This document shows positions 53,107-57,284 of a stretch of 57,284 nt of DNA, in pieces. The notes beneath the pieces were generated by a model. It was not told the origin of the DNA. It was given only the letters and a program-made list of their open reading frames with translations, and did not search any database. Origin of the DNA: Desulfuromonadales bacterium (GTDB taxonomy: Bacteria > Desulfobacterota > Desulfuromonadia > Desulfuromonadales > BM103); assembly GCA_030145195.1 (NCBI GenBank), contig JAQYVY010000002.1, positions 1 through 57,284 on the forward strand, read 5' to 3'. A program made the position numbers and the translations under genes. Position 1 is the first letter of the stretch; every line of letters starts with the position of its first letter.

Positions 53107-53790
53107 ATGACCTCATCAATAATTCTAGTCCGCACCAGTATGCTCTTTGTTCTCGCCATCGGCCTGTTGAGCGCCTGTGCGCCTCCGCCAGCGACGATGA
53201 ACTCCGGCAACTTGACGCAAGAGATCCGTCGCGTGAAATCGACCTTGTCGGCGCAACAACAGACCATTGCTGAGCTATCTCGCCAAGTCGCCAGCCTGGA
53301 GAATCAACTTCAGCTTCAGACGCAGGGGATTGAGCAGCTTCGACAGACCAACCGTACTGGTTCCACCTATATTCCGCAACCGGGCCACGACACCGTCGAG
53401 ACCAGTCAACCGACCGGTGAGCATTCGCCGACGGAAGTCTATCTGCAGGCCTTCGGCGATTACGCATCGGGACGTTATCAAGCTGCAATCCGTGGTTTTG
53501 AAACCTTCCTGCAACGTTTTCCCAACAACAGCTACAGTGCCAACGCACAATTTTGGCTGGGCGAATGCTACTTCAATCAGCAGCAATATCCCAGAGCAAT
53601 TCAGGAATTCGAAAAAGTTTTGCAAGGGTACCCCCGTGCCGCCAAAAGCCCAGATGCCCTCCTTAAGATTGCCACGGCACAACTCCAACTGGGTGAGGCA
53701 GACCTCGCCCGGAGAAGTATAGAAATACTCAAGCAGCGTTATCCCAAAAGCACTGCGGTAAACAAAGCCAAAGACCTCGCACTACCTTAA
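53107..53790 (+). CDS. cpoB: cell-division coordinator CpoB (YbgF) lipoprotein-like TPR protein
   Basis: Protein of 227 residues. Signal sequence ending LLSAC suggests a lipoprotein. Coiled-coil region (about 40-85: LTQEIRRVKSTLSAQQQTIAELSRQVASLENQ), then three TPR-like repeats from about residue 115 (YLQAFGDYASGRYQAAIRGFETFL, NAQFWLGECYFNQQQYPRAIQEFEKVL, and SPDALLKIATAQLQLGEADLARRSIEILKQRYP). CpoB works with Tol-Pal and PBP1B in the periplasm. Here there are no tol or pal genes adjacent; it pairs with a LysM gene 24 bp downstream. Confidence 0.88.
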   Translation: MTSSIILVRTSMLFVLAIGLLSACAPPPATMNSGNLTQEIRRVKSTLSAQQQTIAELSRQVASLENQLQLQTQGIEQLRQTNRTGSTYIPQPGHDTVETSQPTGEHSPTEVYLQAFGDYASGRYQAAIRGFETFLQRFPNNSYSANAQFWLGECYFNQQQYPRAIQEFEKVLQGYPRAAKSPDALLKIATAQLQLGEADLARRSIEILKQRYPKSTAVNKAKDLALP

Positions 53791-53814
53791 AACAGTTACC
53801 TCCAAGGGGGAAAC

Positions 53815-54816
53815 ATGAAGTTCAAACAGATACTACTGACAGCCTGTTTATTGCTCATGATCTGGCCGTGCCTTGCAATGGCAAAAGAAGAACCAATCAT
53901 TTACACGGTTAAAGACGGTGATACCCTTTGGGACATCTCACAACGTTTCATCAAAGACCCTTACTATTGGCCGAGTTTATGGTCCAATAATCCGGATATT
54001 GGCAATCCACACCTGATCTATCCGGGGCAGAAACTGCGCATCCACGACGGGCGTATCGAAATCATCCCCGTCGGCGAAGAACTGTCAGATGAAGCCGGCG
54101 CCTCAATCCTGATTCCAGATGAAGTGCGAATGATTGCCACTTTCGGTGGTGCCCAGAGCTTTATCGGTCCCAAAGAAGCGGACAACCTCGGCTACCTGGC
54201 CGATGCGATTGATGGTCGCGTCTTAATCACTGAAGATGACACCGTCTTTCTTGAGATGACTGATCTCGAAGCAGTCGCTCCCGGCGATGTCTATGAGCTC
54301 ATTACCGTAGGGGGCAAGGTCTTCCATCCAATCTCCGATAAGCTCATGGGCTACCAAACCATACAGCTCGGCACGGTGAAAATAACCGAAATCACCCCAA
54401 CGGTCGCGGTTGCACAAGTGACGGATGCTCTCCGTGAGATTAAACGCGGCGCAAAAGTTCGTCCGTTCCGCGTCATTCCCGATCAAATCCCCCGCAAGCT
54501 GGCGGACATGGTTGTCCATGGATATATCCTCTCGGATGACATTGGCAAAATCGCCATGGGGCAATGGGAAGTGATCCTGCTCGATATCGGCGAAGAGAGC
54601 GGTCTGGAAGTCGGTCATGAATTGGATCTTTATCGCAAACGGGAAGCTACAGAAATTGCGAAAGAGGCCCGCACCACGCCCCTGGTATTACCTGAAATCG
54701 ACCTGGGTGATGCGATCGTTCTCGAAGTTCGTCATGGTTTTGCCGAGGCGTTGATTATTCGCACAACCTTCCTGCCGATCTTCCGCGGTGATCAAGTTAG
54801 AACCAAGACCAATTAA
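53815..54816 (+). CDS. LysM-domain cell-wall-binding protein
   Basis: Protein of 333 residues. Signal peptide (to about AMA, residue 23), then one LysM motif at residues 30-78 (YTVKDGDTLWDISQRFIKDPYYWPSLWSNNPDIGNPHLIYPGQKLRI), then an all-beta C-terminal part with no known domain. It should bind peptidoglycan in the periplasm. This type, with one N-terminal LysM and a long tail, is common in Desulfuromonadales. It is transcribed with cpoB and ended by a terminator. Confidence 0.85.
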   Translation: MKFKQILLTACLLLMIWPCLAMAKEEPIIYTVKDGDTLWDISQRFIKDPYYWPSLWSNNPDIGNPHLIYPGQKLRIHDGRIEIIPVGEELSDEAGASILIPDEVRMIATFGGAQSFIGPKEADNLGYLADAIDGRVLITEDDTVFLEMTDLEAVAPGDVYELITVGGKVFHPISDKLMGYQTIQLGTVKITEITPTVAVAQVTDALREIKRGAKVRPFRVIPDQIPRKLADMVVHGYILSDDIGKIAMGQWEVILLDIGEESGLEVGHELDLYRKREATEIAKEARTTPLVLPEIDLGDAIVLEVRHGFAEALIIRTTFLPIFRGDQVRTKTN

Positions 54817-54858
54817 TCGTTCTGGCCGCGATGACCCGGCGATATTGTATGTTTTGAG

Positions 54859-54890
54859 GATGGGTCGGTTTTACCGACCCATCTTTATTT
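54859..54890 (+). terminator. terminator after the LysM gene
   Basis: 10-bp perfect stem GATGGGTCGG / CCGACCCATC (54859-54868 with 54874-54883), 5-nt loop, then TTTATTT. Confidence 0.8.
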
Positions 54891-54918
54891 TTATGACTGA
54901 TTGTTTGAGGGGGATTCC

Positions 54919-56040
54919 ATGAAGCATGTTTTGCCTTGGCTACGTCTGCAGTTCACTCCTGGGCTCGGGCGCACCGCCCTGTTCCGTCTGATCGAACATT
55001 TCGACTCCGCAGAAAACATTCTTGCCGCCGCAGACAGTTGGCCGAAGCTATACGGTCTGCGCTCAGGCCTGGCGAGCAATATCCCCAAACCGGATGACCC
55101 CAAAATCCAGCAAGCCTGCGAAACCTTAGACAAGATCGACGGCTGGCTCTGTAGCTTCTGGGACACGGACTACCCGGCAGCGCTGCGCAATATCCCGGAC
55201 CCACCAGCCCTGCTTTACGGTCGTGGTTGTCTGCCGGCAGGAGAAGCCCTGGCGATCGTCGGTGCCCGTTACCCATCAGTGTTCGGTCGCCAATTCACCG
55301 AAGAACTGGCGCAGGAACTGGCCGAAAGCGGCCTGATCATTATCAGCGGACTGGCCCGGGGAATCGATGCAGCCGCCCATCGCGGCGCCCTGACCGCGGG
55401 CGGACAAACTCTGGCGGTTCTCGGTTGCGGTATCGACCGGGTCTATCCGCAGGAAAACGCCAAGATCTTTGAACAGATCATAGAACAAGGCGCAATTCTC
55501 TCAGAGTACCCACCCGGAACCGAACCGCTACCAGGACACTTTCCCGGACGCAATCGCATAATCAGCGGGATGAGTCGCGGTACGTTGGTTGTTGAGGCCG
55601 CGTCTAACAGCGGTTCGCTGATTACCGCTGAATTTGCCCTTGAACAAGGGCGCGAGGTCATGGCGGTACCGGGCAGCATCGAATGCAAGACCTGTTTTGG
55701 GCCAAACCACCTGATCAAGCAAGGGGCGCACCCGGTGACTGAAGCATCCGATATTCTGGAGTTATTCGGTCTCTATTGCCCACCCGGGGGAAGGCAAGAA
55801 ACAACGCAAAAACCCCACATAGACTTACCGGAACCAGCCGCCGGAATTTTGGCCCGGCTTGATTCAACCCCGCGTCACAGCGATGAACTTGGCGGGGAAA
55901 GTGGGTTGACACCCATGGAGCTTTCCGCTATTTTACTGCACCTAGAACTACATGGGTACGTGGAGAAACTGCCGGGAGGCCGTTATGTTTGCCGACGCAA
56001 GGCACTTTCACCGTACGCTGGAACAACGGAGATTACGTGA
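54919..56040 (+). CDS. dprA: DNA-processing protein A
   Basis: Protein of 373 residues from ATG 54919, with GAGGGGG 7 nt upstream. N-terminal SAM-like helical part, then the Rossmann core: LAIVGARYPSVFG near residue 110, ISGLARGIDAAAHRGAL near residue 145, GCGIDRVYPQEN near residue 170 and PGRNRIISGMSRGTLVVEA near residue 210. A C-terminal winged-helix domain (about 305-360) completes the usual build. It loads RecA on incoming single-stranded DNA in transformation. Its stop overlaps the smg GTG start. Confidence 0.95.
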   Translation: MKHVLPWLRLQFTPGLGRTALFRLIEHFDSAENILAAADSWPKLYGLRSGLASNIPKPDDPKIQQACETLDKIDGWLCSFWDTDYPAALRNIPDPPALLYGRGCLPAGEALAIVGARYPSVFGRQFTEELAQELAESGLIIISGLARGIDAAAHRGALTAGGQTLAVLGCGIDRVYPQENAKIFEQIIEQGAILSEYPPGTEPLPGHFPGRNRIISGMSRGTLVVEAASNSGSLITAEFALEQGREVMAVPGSIECKTCFGPNHLIKQGAHPVTEASDILELFGLYCPPGGRQETTQKPHIDLPEPAAGILARLDSTPRHSDELGGESGLTPMELSAILLHLELHGYVEKLPGGRYVCRRKALSPYAGTTEIT

Positions 56041-56510
56041 GAGAACGAGTTTTGGCGATTGTCAGCTTCATCGCCCAATATTTTCTCGATGACCGTGACA
56101 TGATGACGGAGGGTGACTTGGTTGAAGAGTTGCTATCCGTTGGTTTCGAGGCCGAAGAGATCGATGCGGCGTTCAACTGGATGGAAAGCCAGTCGCTCTG
56201 CCCGCCGGTAGGAACTGACACATCCATCACGCCGCCAACGACCAGTCACCGAGTCTTCTCTTCGGAGGAAAACCTGGCGCTCTCTTGCGAGGCACGCGGG
56301 TTCCTGATTCGTCTGCACACCATGGGCATCTTAGACAGTGAGATCCAGGAAGAAGTGATCGAAAAGGCTCTGCAAATGGCTGATGATGAGGTCACATTGA
56401 AGGAGATCAAAACCATCACCATCCTGTCCATATTCGCCAACTCCCAGCACGAATGGCGTCGCGAATTCGATTGCCTGTTAGAAGATGACTGGTCAAGACT
56501 GTTAAATTAA
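56037..56510 (+). CDS. smg: Smg-family (DUF494) protein
   Basis: Protein of 157 residues from GTG 56037 (CGGAG upstream), overlapping the dprA stop. The Smg/DUF494 pattern is visible: VLAIVSFIAQYFLDDRD at the start and LSCEARGFLIRLHTMGILDSEIQEEVIEKALQM near residues 80-112. The function of the family is not known. The dprA-smg-topA order is common in proteobacteria and supports the call. Confidence 0.88.
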   Translation: MRERVLAIVSFIAQYFLDDRDMMTEGDLVEELLSVGFEAEEIDAAFNWMESQSLCPPVGTDTSITPPTTSHRVFSSEENLALSCEARGFLIRLHTMGILDSEIQEEVIEKALQMADDEVTLKEIKTITILSIFANSQHEWRREFDCLLEDDWSRLLN

Positions 56511-56519
56511 CAAGTCACG

Positions 56520-56546
56520 GGCTGCGGGATATCCCGTAGCCTTTTT
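56520..56546 (+). terminator. terminator between smg and topA
   Basis: 9-bp stem with one G-U pair (56520-56528 with 56533-56541), ATAT loop, then TTTTT. It sits only 10 bp after the smg stop and separates it from topA. Confidence 0.8.
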
Positions 56547-56595
56547 CTTTTCCCTTAGGAGACAGCCTCCTAGCAACCGGTAGTAATTTTTTATT

Positions 56596-57284
56596 ATGGC
56601 AAATTCCCTGGTTATCGTTGAGTCGCCTGCCAAGGCGAAAACAATAGAGAAATTCCTTGGTAAAGGTTATCAGGTTTTGGCATCTTACGGCCATGTCCGT
56701 GATCTGCCAAGCAAAGATGGCTCGGTCGATGTCGAGAATGATTTCCTGCCCAAGTACATTGTCACCGCTAAAGCCAAGAAACAGCTGAGCATCTTAAAAA
56801 AAGCCCTCAAAGGTGTTGACAAACTGGTACTCGCAACTGACCCCGACCGCGAAGGAGAAGCGATCGCCTGGCACCTGCTGGAAGCCCTCGGCGTTGATGA
56901 AAAAGGCGATTCCCCTCGCGTCAGCAGGGTCGTTTTTCACGAAATCACCAAGGATGCCGTCAACGAGGCGATGGCCAATCCGCGGCAAATTTCGATGGAA
57001 ATGGTTGATGCCCAGCAAGCCCGACGCATCCTCGACTACTTGGTCGGTTTCAACCTGTCGCCGGTGCTGTGGCGAAAAATCCCCGGAAGTCGTTCGGCTG
57101 GTCGGGTCCAATCGGTCGCCCTGCGTCTGATCTGTGAACGAGAAGCGGAAATCGAGGCATTCATTGCCAAGGGATATTGGACCATTGAGGCCATCATGGC
57201 CAACGCGGAGAAGACCACTTTCTCGGCAAGGCTACACTCTATCGATGGCCAAAAAGTTGCTTCCAACGCCAAACAACTCGAAAC
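56596..57284 (+). CDS. topA: DNA topoisomerase I, N-terminal part
   Basis: ATG 56596 opens a frame that runs off the right end; about 229 residues are visible. TOPRIM domain with LVIVESPAKAKTIEKFLG at the start and the acidic metal-binding set LATDPDREGEAIAWHL near residue 79. It continues with the topo I core: VDAQQARRILDYLVGFNLSPVLWRKIPGSRSAGRVQSVALRLICERE. The catalytic Tyr lies beyond the window. It relaxes negative supercoils. The upstream region has no strong ribosome site, which is odd for such a gene. Confidence 0.95.
   Translation, partial: MANSLVIVESPAKAKTIEKFLGKGYQVLASYGHVRDLPSKDGSVDVENDFLPKYIVTAKAKKQLSILKKALKGVDKLVLATDPDREGEAIAWHLLEALGVDEKGDSPRVSRVVFHEITKDAVNEAMANPRQISMEMVDAQQARRILDYLVGFNLSPVLWRKIPGSRSAGRVQSVALRLICEREAEIEAFIAKGYWTIEAIMANAEKTTFSARLHSIDGQKVASNAKQLE

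Overview
The window looks like chromosomal DNA of an anaerobic deltaproteobacterium of the Desulfuromonadales type (Desulfuromonas/Pelobacter/Geobacter relatives). This is an inference from gene content and protein style: an N-terminal-rubredoxin rubrerythrin, a DUF1847 protein, a DUF4911 protein next to two NUDIX enzymes, an Rrf2 regulator beside cysK, long-form HisG next to HisI, the dprA-smg-topA order, and a Geobacter-like CheY/MCP/CheW set. No tRNA, rRNA, CRISPR array or intact transposase was seen. About 62 protein genes are supported; the first (corA) and last (topA) run off the ends.

Layout. 1-9.8 kb (+): corA, a large MscS-type channel and gltB follow one another with 4-bp overlaps, then gltD and rubrerythrin, the last with its own consensus promoter and a 13-bp palindrome. 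9.8-16.4 kb: a visibly AT-richer signalling block. On the minus strand it carries four receiver-type proteins, including CheB and a CheY-like protein whose phospho-acceptor Asp is Glu; on the plus strand an MCP and CheW. It has a kinase-like start remnant at its left edge, and IS21-like end repeats plus a 169-bp MITE-like element at its right edge. 16.4-22.3 kb: MFS transporter and cold-shock protein (-), then YkgJ/HIT/tautomerase/membrane protein, hisI and hisG (+). 22.5-26.2 kb (+): a histidine-kinase-like protein lacking the phospho-histidine, then a tightly overlapped DUF1847 - orphan TRAP binding lipoprotein - polyphosphate-glucokinase-like operon. 26.2-36.7 kb: MFS (-), lysA, an aspartyl protease, YdcZ, rsmE, a flavin-reductase-like protein (-), Rrf2-cysK, larE, a membrane protein and a thermonuclease. 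36.7-43 kb: a small unknown gene, a NYN-OST-HTH protein, tag, ppnP, then hsp20 and acnA (-). 43-49.7 kb: a small MscS channel, a BamE-like lipoprotein, a DUF362 iron-sulfur protein, umuDC, resB (-) and an OsmC protein. 49.9-53 kb (-): nudF-nudC-DUF4911 and a U32 peptidase-family gene. 53.1 kb to the end (+): cpoB, a LysM protein, dprA, smg and the start of topA.

Genes that clearly work together are gltB/gltD (GOGAT), cheB/cheY/mcp/cheW (chemosensory, but no cheA or cheR here), hisI/hisG, Rrf2/cysK, umuD/umuC and nudF/nudC. Most intergenic gaps carry clear intrinsic terminators. Several also carry copies of a dispersed repeat related to CGCAAAGGCGCGGAGACGCAGAG, often as inverted pairs. The most interesting loci are the DUF1847/TRAP-P/glucokinase operon, the AT-rich signalling block with its altered receiver and candidate sigma-54 promoter, the His-less kinase, and the NYN-OST-HTH gene.
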